Below, piece by piece: positions 36,823-47,765 of a stretch of 64,000 nt of DNA (its first letter is position 1; each line of letters begins with the position of its first letter). The position numbers and the translations under genes were made by a program. This DNA is from Karstenula rhodostoma CBS 690.94. Lineage: Eukaryota > Ascomycota > Dothideomycetes > Pleosporales > Didymosphaeriaceae. The stretch lies in NCBI GenBank assembly GCA_010093485.1, contig MU001499.1, positions 1,007,397 through 1,071,396 of the forward strand, read 5' to 3'. Below the pieces are notes generated by a model. It did no database searches, was not told the DNA's origin, and saw only the letters and a program-made list of their open reading frames with translations.

Positions 36823-37386
36823 TCAATACCCGCCCAACCGTCTGAGCAGTCGCTTCATTAAACCTTTTTTGCCGACCCCTTTACCCTGAGGGTCCATATA
36901 AGACCACGCAATCACATTCTCCCCTCGCGTAGCTGTGGTCGTTGCTGTGGAAGGATTGTCCCCTTCGTTGACATCGGCAGGAGGCATATGCGGAGCTCCA
37001 GAAAATGGAAGATTGATGGTTTGAATGCTCATACTGCCATCCAGACTCTCGTGGACGTGAGTCATCGGCGGTGAGGTTAGCTTAGTCAACGTAAGTTCAA
37101 AGGTCGGAGGGACAAAGTGTGTCATCGAGTGTGCACAGGTTGTGCTCGTGGTGTGGGGGATATCGCCTTGGACTGCACTTGGGTCGTATATGCGAGTGGT
37201 GTTAGCCGTTAGATATGAGGGAAGTGTCGCGTTGAGTGTGTGAGTTCCTGTTGCGTCTTCGACGACGGTCTGGGTTATGGTGAGGATGACGGTTGTTGTG
37301 GAGGTCCCTTTGAGGCGTGTAGGAAGTATGGTTGTTAACAACAATAAGTGCCGTGTTAGGTGGCGTGAAAGAAACTGTGTCCACAT
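36823..37386 (-). CDS. Hypothetical Thr-rich protein
   Basis: A single frame of 187 codons starting at an ATG at 37386. Residues 28-45 are Thr-rich (TSTTTVILTITQTVVED), as in many fungal surface or secreted proteins. N-linked glycosylation sequons (LNATL, ANTTR) are present. The N-terminus MWTQFLSRHLTRHLLLLT has a short hydrophobic stretch that could be a weak signal sequence. The C-terminus is basic (KGLMKRLLRRLGGY). No family recognised. An upstream exon cannot be excluded, because open frames continue to about 37495 in another frame. Confidence 0.4.
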   Translation of the reverse strand: MWTQFLSRHLTRHLLLLTTILPTRLKGTSTTTVILTITQTVVEDATGTHTLNATLPSYLTANTTRIYDPSAVQGDIPHTTSTTCAHSMTHFVPPTFELTLTKLTSPPMTHVHESLDGSMSIQTINLPFSGAPHMPPADVNEGDNPSTATTTATRGENVIAWSYMDPQGKGVGKKGLMKRLLRRLGGY

Positions 37387-37741
37387 ACTTGTACCGATAC
37401 TGTAGTCGATAGCGTAGGTTGATTATTTGTAGTTTTGCAAAGTGTGTTGTTGCGTACGGAAGCCGCGAAGAGCTAAAGAACATGTGCTTCAACATTTAAA
37501 TGACTCAGGGCCGTGTGACGATGTTGTCATTGGTTATATCGCAGGGGACTATTTACAATAGCTGTGCAAAATTGAATACTTGCTCCCGTTCTATTCATTC
37601 CTGACCTGGAAACCGCAACAGAGAGAATCCTATTCACAGATGCATACGTAGACATAGTCACATCGCTTTCTGGTCGAATGGAATTGTCCGTTATGTCGAA
37701 GAAGACTCATTCGTAGAACGCCTATATTGTAGTGCTTCGTT
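37387..37741. other. Intergenic region
   Basis: Between two minus-strand genes: the promoter of the Thr-rich gene and the 3' flank of phosphoketolase. No other feature seen. Confidence 0.5.
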
Positions 37742-40512
37742 CTATACCTCCGAATCCGGGCAGCTGAGATTTTGCGGCCACGTCCAAGCCTCAAGATCCT
37801 CTGGATCAATACCTTCATGGAACGCGTAATTTTTCGCCTTGATTTGCTTGTCCAGTAACATTTCCCGTGCCACTCCACCTTTGTTGCCAAGGCCAGGAAG
37901 ATGATCAACAGCATCGATCGCCAGACTAAATCGATCAATTCCATTTCTTATGGCCAGCTCGATGGGCGTGTCAATATTGCCTTTCTCCCTGTAGCCGCGT
38001 ACATGCAGGTTGTGCTGGCCCTTTCGGTGGTAGGTCATTCGATGGATGATGCCCGGATACGAGTGGAAATTGAATATGACTGGCTTGTCATCTGTGAAGA
38101 TAGCCTTGAATTCGTGGTCCTTGAGTCCATGCGGGTGTTCAGCAGGGCTGATGAGTTTGAATAAGTCGACAACGTTGACGAAGCGAATCTTCAACTGGGG
38201 GAGATGTTCACGGAGGAGAGCGGTTGCAGCAAGAGCTTCGGCAGTGACAACATCGCCACATGCGGCCATGACCAGATCAGGTTCATCACCTTGGTCGTTG
38301 CTCGCCCATGGCCAGATTCCGACACCTTTGTTACAATGAGCTATTGCCTGCTCCCTGGTACAGAATTGGAGATGTTCTTGCTTATCGGCCACAATCACCT
38401 ACGAAATCAATCAAAATTCATCAGAAGAGTAGAGATGTCGTGACGTACGTTTACATAGTTCGAACTGCGGAAGCAGTGATCCATAGTAGAGAGTAGGCAG
38501 TTCGCATCTGGAGGAAGGTAGATGCGTACGACCTCTGGACTCTTATTAGCCACTACGTCGAGGAAACCTGGATCTTGGTGCGTAAAGCCATTATGGTCTT
38601 GACGCCACACCGTTGCTGTGAGGAGGATGTTCAGCGAAGGAACCTTGCCCCTCCAGTCAACTTCAAGGCACTTCTCCAGCCATTTGCAGTGTTGGTTGAC
38701 CATGGAGTCGATGATGTGGATAAAAGGCTCATACGAGTTGAGCAGGCCGTGTCTCCCAGATAGGACATATCCCTCGAGCCAACCCTATATGTGTTAGCTC
38801 ATTAAATATTACATTGCTTTGAGTCCGAGCATACCTCAACTGTATGTTCCGAAAGCATCTCCATGACGCGACCGTTGAAAGCAAGATTGCCACCGTCTTG
38901 ATCTTCTTCGAAATAGTCACCCATCCACACTTTATTGCCACCCTGAGGATAATAACGTTAGAATATTACTGTATATGCATACGTGTTGCGTACCTCATAG
39001 ATGGCGCTGAGCTTGTTAGACTCCGTCTCATCTGGGCCAAACACGCGGAACTGGTCTTGATTCTTTACGACGACGTCTCTCAGGTACTTCGCGAAATTAC
39101 CCATGCTTCCAAACCTGGAGGTAGCATGCTTTTCCACTTCTATGCAGTACTTCCGCCAGTCGGGTAAGTTCAGTTTACGCCGGAGAACGCCACCGTTGGT
39201 TATAGGGTTGGCGCTCATCCTGCGAGTGCCGGTCGGAGCGAGCTCTTTTAGATCAGGTCTGATCTTCCCGTCCTTCCCAAATAACTCCTCGGGCTGATAG
39301 CTTCGCATCCACTCTTCCAGCTTCTGTAAACTGGCTTTGTTCTTCAGAACATCGGTAATGGGAACTTGGTGTGACCGCCAGAAACCTTCCAAGAAGTGGT
39401 CACCCAGCTTGCGCGGTCCGGTCCAGCCCTTGGGGGTCCTGATTACAATCATCGGCCACAATGGTCTAAATGCTGTCCCGGAGTCCCGGGCCTTTTTCTG
39501 ATATGATCTAATCTCGGTGACGCACTTCTCCAGTGTGGTCGCCATAGCCTGGTGCATTGTGGGCAGATCACTACCCTCAACAAAATAGGGAGTCCAGCCG
39601 TATCCGATGAAAAGTGCCTCGAGCTCCCTGTGACTGATGCGAGACAGGACAGTAGGATTATTGATCTTATACCCTAATAGTAATAACGTTAGGATATTAC
39701 TACAAGTGTTCAATAATACGTACCGTTGAGATGGAGAACAGGTAGGACTGCTCCGTCTGTGATGGGGTTGAGGAATTTCGTCGAGTGCCAACTAGTGGCA
39801 AGCGGACCAGTCTCGGATTCACCGTCACCCACCATCGTGAGGGTAATCAAATCAGGGTGATCAAATACGGTGCCGAAAGCATGTGATATTGAGTAGCCGA
39901 GTTCTCCGCCTTCATGTAAGCTTCCCGGTGTCTCTGGTGTAGCGTGTGACCCGATGCCACCAGGAAAGGAGAACTGTTTGAAGAATCGCCTCATCCCATC
40001 AACGTCCTCACTCTTATCTGGATATACTTCGGAGTAAGTGCCCTCGAGGTAGGAGTTGGAAAGGACGGCTGGTGCACCATGGCCAGGGCCGGAAATAAAG
40101 ATCGCATTCAAATCGTACTTCTTGATCAAGCGATTCATGTGGATGTATGTAAAGCTCTGGCCAGCGTCCGAACCCCTGCTCGAACAAACAAAGTCAGTGT
40201 GTGCAATGAATAAGTAGGGCAATGGCATTTTGCTCGTATCTCAACCAAGCTGGGTTGTACCGGGAGGACTTGCCAGTGGCCCAAGAGACGTCTCTTCAAA
40301 TGGTCGACGGTAAGAGGCTCGTGAAGCAATGGGTTCTGCCTCAAATAGATCATTCCCAAACATAGGTACAAAGTCGCATGGAAGTACTCGGTGAGGCGGT
40401 TGACCTCATCTTCGGTCAATGGGTTGTCGTTCACGGTCGCCCTGGCTTCGCCATATGGCGAGAGGCTCATTTTGTCGAGCTTCTCACCAGTCCTTCCAGC
40501 GTCGGAAGCCAT
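37742..40512 (-). CDS. Phosphoketolase (Xfp), D-xylulose-5-P/fructose-6-P
   Basis: Six exons, 40512-40274, 40175-39724, 39673-38994, 38942-38835, 38784-38449 and 38398-37742; 823 aa, a full-length enzyme. Phosphoketolase cleaves xylulose-5-P or fructose-6-P with phosphate to acetyl phosphate plus a sugar phosphate, using thiamine diphosphate. Motifs: [23 protein letters not shown] (about 109-115), the ThDP/Mg motif GDGESETGP (about residue 200), PKGWTGP, and SYEPF and [14 protein letters not shown] in the C-terminal half. Frame and conserved residues require intron 1 to be of GC-AG type (GCAAGT...CAG). Introns 2 and 3 share a near-identical internal segment. Fungal phosphoketolases are thought to derive from bacterial genes, but the six exons here show long residence in a fungus. 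With hexokinase 3 kb away it would feed hexose phosphate to acetyl units, though linkage alone is no proof. Confidence 0.95.
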
Positions 40513-41303
40513 TGAAAAGGGTTGTTGGATGTAATGTCCAAGATTTGGGCGCGGCTGGCAGTTTTTGAACAAGAGTTCGCACCGATGATGTATTTAGTGG
40601 TCGGAACTCGGCGGAACGAGTGTTGTGGACGCTCCCGAGCCCTCAAAAACCAGGAGCTCAGACCAATCGTCGAGGCAGGAATTAATACGGGGTGCCGGGT
40701 ACGTTTTCAATACATCTCGACGGACATGCTCCGATATGGCGTGGCAAGTCTGGTTGCATTGCAGCTTCGCCTCATCGTGGACCGGATGAGCAGGCGTATT
40801 GATTTCGTCATGGCGTGTAGACGCATGTGCGCTTGAGATATCAATGGCTGGATGAGGTGGAGTAATGCAAGTCTACTCGTACTCGCACCCCCCATAGCTC
40901 CCAATTAAGCCTGGCGCATTCGCGACTTCCGACCAAGGTTGTCTTTGCAGACCGAACAATTTTTGGTATATACCGGCAGCCTCGTATCAGTTTTCATGCA
41001 GAGGAACGATTTGCTGCGCCTCACTGGTCATTATGTCCTTCAAAAAGTCAGTGTCACGACGCAAAATCATCAGCAGGTACGCAATGTTCTATTTTGGTGA
41101 ACGGCTCAACCTAGAAACCATCATGACCAAGAGTTTGACTCCGCTCCGATTGAGAACAGCAATGCGGAAACTCGCATTCTCCTTTCCATTGGCATCAGTT
41201 CAGTGGCCTCAGATCATGGTCCCCATTTCATTATCATTGTTTCGTTGTCTCCATCTCATCATCCTCATCTCATCGTCCCTTCATAGTCGTAGAGTTTAGC
41301 CAT
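40513..41303. other. Intergenic region
   Basis: Promoter of phosphoketolase and 3' flank of the unrecognised minus-strand gene. No supported gene. Confidence 0.5.
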
Positions 41304-42085
41304 TCAGATCTTCAGGTCACGCTCGTACGACGTGGACTTCAGATTCGGGAATCGCTCCATCACCTTGCTCCAGTCGTCGCCCGTGCCGATGTTGAGCTCC
41401 TCCCGGTAGAAAACATCCTTGTACTCTGAAACCAGGATCGGTCCTGCGACGACGAGGTATTCGCAGTGATGTCCAATGAACTCGAGAGCATCAAGGAAGT
41501 GACTGGCGTGCGTGATGTTGATATCTTCGTTGATGATGAGACGCTTGAATAGGCCAAAGTCTGCAACTGGGGCAGTACCTTTCCACAGGGCTGACAACCG
41601 GTGGATATTCTTCAGTGTGAGCGGAAGGTAATGGTCGCCTTTGTGAAGGATGAGAGTAGCAACCAATTTGGAATTCAGATCCGGCTTCTCGGCGATGGTT
41701 GCACGGCGGGAATTCTGGCTACGGGTTGGAGAGTCCAGAGCGGAACTGAAGAAAGCCTCAAAGGGCGGCTTGGGGGGCCGTCCGGTGCAGCTATGTTTAT
41801 CAGAGACTGTTAACCATAAGACATTATGTACGCTTACCAATAGCGGATGAAATCGTCGTCGTCGGCATCTCCGAATACAGACTGCCTCGCCTTGGAGCCC
41901 GGGATGTCGATTGGCGCAGATTTGGTCTCGCCGATACTCTTCTTCATCTCGGCGCCATTTGTCTGGTCAGCGGATTTTGCAGCGGTAAGACTCTCCTCGA
42001 GGGACTCGGGCTTTTGCTTGTTATCAGATTGCATCTCATTCTTGATGCCGATAGCGTTCGCTACGAAAGTCAGTACTGATTTCAT
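41304..42085 (-). CDS. Hypothetical protein, two exons
   Basis: Exons 42085-41838 and 41790-41304 join across a 47-nt GTAAGC...TAG intron to give 244 aa. The N-terminal 80 residues are charged and low in complexity (NEMQSDNKQKPE, FGDADDDDFIRY). The C-terminal ~140 residues look folded, with alternating hydrophobic segments (LVATLILHKGDHYLPLTLK, LFKRLIINEDIN, HCEYLVVAGPILVSEYKDV). I recognise no family. The intron boundary sits in frame and removes an otherwise immediate stop, which supports the model. A second-exon-only reading from an upstream non-conserved ATG (41840) is less likely. Confidence 0.6.
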
Positions 42086-43295
42086 CTTGATTGCGAATGA
42101 CGGAACGATTGGGGGAACGTGGAGAGAAGATGTCAGGTTGCAATAAGGGTATATATGGTGCCCTCGCAAGACGGCTTCACCCACGTACCTGATGTAGCTC
42201 CACTTCGCAGGTGAAGGAGAGAGCTTGTGGGGTTGGCACAGGAACGGCATTACGCTATTGTGGAAGTGAAGGACAGCAGCACTGGTTGTCCTTTGCTCGC
42301 AAGTGGGCGCACTCCAGGCACGATGGCCACCAACGCTAGGTCTGCGGTACTGAGCATGGTCTCATAGTGTTGTGCCTTTGCGTTATTGTGCTGGGGTAAC
42401 GGATATCTGAGTTTGGACAGGCGACGTTGGAGGTGTTGTGGAACATGAAAGAGCTGTCCAGCCCGCGGAACAATGGACGGTTTGGGCCGCCATCGTAGTC
42501 GGAAGACACCATCCCCCTGTAAGCTGTGTCTTGTTGTCAACTACGGACATCGCGTTGACGGTCGACACTGGATGTCGGATGGCACTTTCTGACGCGACGT
42601 GAGTCGTGCACCCCAGGCGTCAGACGTGGAAGGGCAGTACACTGCCAGAGGACTGGACGGCAATCAAAGAGTCCAGAGGGAGTTCATCGCATCATCGCAT
42701 CATGGCGGTGTACATGGGCACATGGAAAGAACGGAACGGCGCGACCTTTTCCCGCAAGGAAGGAGCGACGTCATCCCGGCACCGGCTGGGTTGCACTGCC
42801 CCTCGTGCCGCGGCGTGGGATGCAGCAGCTCTCAACAGACATGGCATGGCTCCCTAAACCCAGCATTGATTCTCTGCGCGTCGTGCATCGTGTTTCGTAA
42901 TTCGTGCTCTTGCTAGACCGTGTTGCTGTGTAGGAAATCATTCTATACTTCGGATCGTTCCACAATTGCTCCACGTCTTTGGCGGGGTAGCTCGTTACTG
43001 AGCAAGACCAAAACATCTTTGTCAGCCCATCGCCCAATATCTTCTTCTTCGTGCAAAAGCATTAGTCCATTTCTGCCAACAACATCAGGTGCGCGCCCGT
43101 CTTTCCTTGTACCGTGTGTAAATGCTTCAGCATCCGCATTGGCGTGTTCCGTGTTCGTTTCAATCGCTAACTGCATCATAGACAGACTAGCAAAATCTGA
43201 ATCGTCCTCTCTACCTTCACGCATATCCATCGCTCGGAAGCATAGTCGCCACGGTTGAGTTTTGCAACCTAGTCGAGCAAGCATAGTCCGTCACG
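42086..43295. other. Intergenic region upstream of hexokinase
   Basis: About 1.2 kb between divergent genes. Short frames on both strands (for example minus 42943-43284, 113 codons) show no domain and overlap the hexokinase promoter, so they are not called. Confidence 0.5.
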
Positions 43296-44951
43296 ATGCC
43301 GTCCGGTGCGCGACGAACGCCTTCGCGGAAAGGTACCGTCGCCCCTCCCCCTCGCGCTCGAGCCCTTGCCACTTTGTAGCACCCACGACACGCAACAGGA
43401 CACCAGGGTTGACATGTATGCCAGGTTCCATGGTCGATGTGCCAAAGGACATGCTGGATCAGATCAAAAAGCTCGAGGACCTGTTCATCGTCGATGGCCA
43501 GAAGCTCAAGGAGGTAACTAACCAGTTCGTCTCCGAGCTGGTACGCGGTCTTGGCCAGAACGATGCCACCATTGTATGTCGCTTGTTCCACCGGAACTTT
43601 TACAAACTGACCATATTGCGAACAGCCCATGAACCCAACTTGGTGTATGGCCTTTCCCGATGGCAACGAAACCGGCACCTTCCTCGCCCTCGATATGGGC
43701 GGCACCAACATGCGTGTCTGCGAAGTTACCCTCACGGAAGAAAAGGGCGAGTTCGATATCATACAATCCAAATACCGTATGCCCGAGGAGCTGAAGACAG
43801 GCACGGCAGACGAGCTATGGGCCTATGTTGCGGATTGCCTGCAGCAGTTCATTGAGTACCACCACGGCGACGAAAAGATCGAGCAGCTGCCGCTCGGCTT
43901 CACCTTCTCTTATCCTGCAACGCAAGAGTACATTGATCACGGCATCCTGCAGCGCTGGACAAAGGGTTTCGATATTGACGGCGTCGAGGGGAAGGATGTC
44001 GTGCCGCCCTTTGAAGCTGCTCTCGCAGAGCGTGGCTTGCCCATCAAGCTGACTGCCCTTGTGAACGATACCACCGGCACCATGATTGCATCCGCGTACA
44101 CGGACCCTCTTATGCGTATCGGATGCATTTTTGGCACCGGTTGCAATGCCGCATACATGGAAGATTGTGGCTCGATTCCCAAGATCGCGCACATGAATCT
44201 CGATGCGTCTCTTCCAATGGCCATCAACTGCGAATACGGTGCCTTCGACAACGAGCACAAGGTCCTTCCTCGCACGCCATATGACATCATAATCGATAAG
44301 GAGTCCCCTCGACCCGGACAACAAGCCTTCGAGAAAATGATTGCCGGTCTCTACCTCGGCGAGATCTTCCGTCTCGTTCTGCTTGACCTGCATCAAAACC
44401 ACGAATGCGATTTTTTTGCAGGCCAGGATATCAGTAAGCTGAAGAAAGCGTATTCTCTTGATGCCGGGTTCCTGGCAGCCATCGAGGAGGACCCCTTTGA
44501 GAACTTGAGTGAGACATACGATTTGATGCAGAACAAACTGTCCATCTCGTGCACAAAGCCCGAACTCGAACTCCTTCGCCGTCTCGCCGAGCTCATTGGA
44601 ACCCGAGCCGCGCGCTTGTCTGCCTGCGGTGTTGCCGCCATCTGTAAGCACAAGGGTTGGGAGACATGCCACGTTGGCGCCGACGGCTCCGTCTTCAACA
44701 AGTACCCGCACTTCAAGATACGTGGCGCGCAGGCATTGAAGGAGATTTTGGACTGGCCAGAGAACAAGGGCAAAGGCAAGGGCGACCCGATTGAGATTCT
44801 GCCTGCTGAGGATGGTAGCGGTGTGGGTGCGGCGTTGATTGCAGCGCTGACGTTGAAGCGCGTGCAGCAGGGGCAGAACGCCGGTATCAGAGACCCGGAG
44901 GCAATGAAGAAGGCTGCAGCACTGGCCAGCAAAGCCAAGCCATCTAAATGA
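43296..44951 (+). CDS. hxkA: Hexokinase
   Basis: Three exons, 43296-43332, 43425-43573 and 43626-44951; 503 aa, a single 50-kDa-type hexokinase. It phosphorylates hexoses with ATP in the cytosol, the first step of glycolysis. Exon 1 plus 2 give MPSGARRTPSRKGSMVDVPK, the usual fungal N-terminus. The phosphate loop LALDMGGTNMRVCEV, the sugar-binding signature GFTFSYPATQ, the catalytic Asp in ALVNDTTGT, FGTGCNAAYME, and the adenosine segment GADGSVFNKYPHF with EDGSGVGAALIAAL are all present. The AINCEYGAFD and QSKYRMPEELK segments match hexokinase (HxkA) rather than glucokinase in my reading. Introns have GTACCG and GTATGT donors. Large frames on the opposite strand are shadows. Confidence 0.95.
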
Positions 44952-45731
44952 TGACATGAAGTAGGTTCATTTTTGGTTCGATTCACAGCCACATAGACTT
45001 GAATCCGCAGCACTCGTAGCATGAAAAGCGATGTGTCGGGGAGAATGTTTAATCGTGCTACCATGCCTCGAGTGTGAACAAGCTCCTTCTTAGAGTGACA
45101 TATTGGGCGAAGTGTTGCCTTCATGAAGTGGATATTGAAAAAGCTGCACTGGTACGATAACATGCTGTCTCGAACACCTGCCTCTCTCCTTGCAGTTCGC
45201 GGGCGTCGTCCGATCCTGTGCGCCGTAGAAAATCCCCCAGGTCGCTATTGCTCATTCCTCCCGGAGGCTTTTGTCCGGAGGTCGTGCTTTAGGCAGCCGT
45301 GCCCTGGGGGAAACAATGGGCTGTTGTTGAGCGTCTGGTGGGGCCTGCATGCCACGTCCATTGCACACGGTGGGATCTAGAACCACAGGACGCATGCGCA
45401 AAGCTTGGCAGTTTGAGAGCGCAGTCTCTTCCAGAGGGTGCAACTAGATACGTGAGGAATGACTCCATACCGCAGTGCCTCTGATCCACGTAAGATGTGC
45501 ACAATCCATTAGGTATGGCTCCTTGTGGGTGTGCAAATCTATGACTTGGTAAGAGAGGGTTTGCAAGCACGACCATGAGCGGATATAATACCATTTGGGG
45601 TTAGGGCCAAACATGATACGGTCCTCGGTACCCAGCTGCTCGTATTCCAGCACTTACAGTCTTGTACACAAATACATGCACTTGGAGCAAACAGTGTTGC
45701 ACTCCCTTTAGGTTTCTCTCCGTCAACTACC
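44952..45731. other. Intergenic region
   Basis: 3' flank of hexokinase and promoter of the next plus-strand gene. No supported feature. Confidence 0.5.
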
Positions 45732-47141
45732 ATGTTCACCCCCCAGGCGTCCGCTGGAGCTACTTTCGAGGACCTCAGCGGAGTATCAACGGCAGCGTTC
45801 AGCAACCCCTACGATGCATTGATTGAAGCTTCGAAGAATGACCCCGTTAGTAACCCTGGACTCACTATCGCAATCCTATTGATCTTTTGTCAGGTCTTGA
45901 TGCAAGCACTTTACACCACGCACAGGAGCACGAGGAACAGCCAGCAGAAAGTCAGGATGCTCGGCAAAGAGTTCCCTGGACCAAACATTGACCCCATCCT
46001 ACTCAGGTTGAGTGATCCTACCGTAGAACCCGGTTTCATCGACCCAAGAAATTGCCTAGTATTCTGGGCACGACCGAGCGAAAACATCAAGAACCTGATC
46101 GAGCGTGTCCAGCAGGAATTGCTCGCAGTGGCCCCAAGTAAGTTCGTATAGTATCTGATGAGCAAAAGGCAGGGTTATTGCAATAATTTGCTGCTGCTTT
46201 CGTCTTGTTGAGAGAACGGTGTCATGTCGAACATGTGTAGAACGACGTTGATAGGTCAACACGAAAGGCAGCAGCGAGTGAAGATATGTGGATCGAGGGG
46301 TTTCCTCGTATGACATGCTCTTCAGGTCTAACGTCTTCTAGATCTTTGGACCACGCCCCGGGGCAACTTACATCTTACTGCGTTGGAAGTCACCCACTCG
46401 AAGAAGGAAGAGGAGATTCAGCTGATCGTCGACTCCGTAAAGGACAAGATTCCCGACATTACCGACTTTACCTTCAATCATCGAGCTCGTTTGATCAAAC
46501 CCATGATCGGCTTCGATGCGTCTGCGCTAGCGCTGAGCTTCGTCCCTGCTACGGGGGAATCGTCCGCATTGGCTAGGACGAGACAAGACGACGCGTATAC
46601 CTATCACCATCTACGACGTGACTTGTACTCTATCTGCCAGGACGCCGGCGTCGCTGTCGATTCCAGATATGTCGTGCCTGTAAGTTGCTCGTGATCCACA
46701 GTGCTTATGATGGAAACTTACATGGCTCTTTCGTACAGTCCAGCCATCTGACTATTGGCCGCTTCATTGACTCCAGCGACTTCGCCGATGAGAAGGGCGC
46801 CTATGACCCACAGAAGATGGAAGCGTTTATCAAGAAGATTGAGGAGATCAACGAGTGGCTCGAAAAGGAGTTCTGGCCGGAGTCCAACGAGGGCAAAGTG
46901 CCACCCGGAGGAGACTGGCTGGTGGGACAGGAAAAGGGGCTCAACTGCTGTAAGTCATGAAAAAGGGCGTGATCGTAAACGAGATACTTGCTAATTGAAC
47001 CCACTCGTGATAGGTATGGGAACGCTCTGGTAAGTCGAACATAGGCAGCTCACACATGTGTCCTTCCTAGCAAATAGTGCTGACTGGCTTGTCTACAGGT
47101 ACGGTGGTGGTATCTCCATTCACGAAGGCAAAGGTTTCTAA
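45732..47141 (+). CDS. 2H phosphoesterase-like protein (RNA ligase / cyclic phosphodiesterase fold)
   Basis: Five exons, 45732-46137, 46342-46679, 46739-46949, 47014-47029 and 47099-47141; 337 aa. Two H-x-T motifs, GNLHLTALEV (His about 146) and SSHLTIGRF (His about 251), are the catalytic pair of the 2H superfamily, which includes 2'-5' RNA ligases and cyclic phosphodiesterases. A hydrophobic segment, LTIAILLIFCQVLMQAL (about residues 44-60), may be a membrane anchor. Exon 4 is only 16 nt; with it the C-terminus reads MGTLWYGGGISIHEGKGF, a plausible conserved ending. The first intron is long for this window (204 nt). Substrate unknown. Fungal members are annotated as RNA ligase/cyclic nucleotide phosphodiesterase family proteins. 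Confidence 0.85.
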
Positions 47142-47765
47142 TCGTCCGAACGCTTTGTTAATGCACCCGGGATGGTTGGGCTGAACAAGTATGGTAATTT
47201 AGATTGAATGGGTATGGAGTGACGGATACGTGCAGAGAGTCTTGGCCAGCTCGTATGCTCCTTGCTCGGACATTCGCCCCGAGTTCTGGGCAAGTGACCC
47301 CGATGGCGCACGTGAATCGTTCCTGCACATACAATACAATCCCAGTGCGCAAGCATCCAGGTGGCCATGTGGCGGTCATAACATTTGCGCGCGGGAGGGA
47401 TGGCGGAGGTCGGCGTGGGGCGGGGCAGGGTCTACTTGCACGGTCCAAGCTCACTCTTCCCCACGTAGCGTACTGCTGAGCCTCCCGCCCATGATTGAAA
47501 CTGACTTGACACAACACCTTGGACGTATCGACCTGCTCACTGCCTCCCAGACCAGGAGGAACCACCTACAACTCGCTTGCGACACGTGTCTTGAGTCAAC
47601 CGTGGATAGGCATTACAGTTACAGAACATCGCCGCCTACGCCTACACGCGCCGCTCCAGGCACTCACTCCCATCCACGCGCTTGTTATACGTGGCCACCA
47701 CAGCCTCGGGATATATGTAGTGGTGCTGCTACACACTCAACCAGCTCTTCCAAAACGCATTCATC
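47142..47765. other. Intergenic region, SEC18 promoter and leader
   Basis: It contains a CA/CT-rich leader just before the SEC18 start. A 311-codon frame (47230-48165) spans it but is out of frame with SEC18 and has no domain. Confidence 0.55.

Noticed and set aside
42943..43284. 113-codon minus-strand frame before hexokinase
   Set aside because: It overlaps the expected hexokinase promoter and has no recognised domain; could be revisited with transcript data.
43815..44957. 380-codon minus-strand frame opposite hexokinase
   Set aside because: It lies entirely within the hexokinase coding exon and is explained by its codon bias; no domain.
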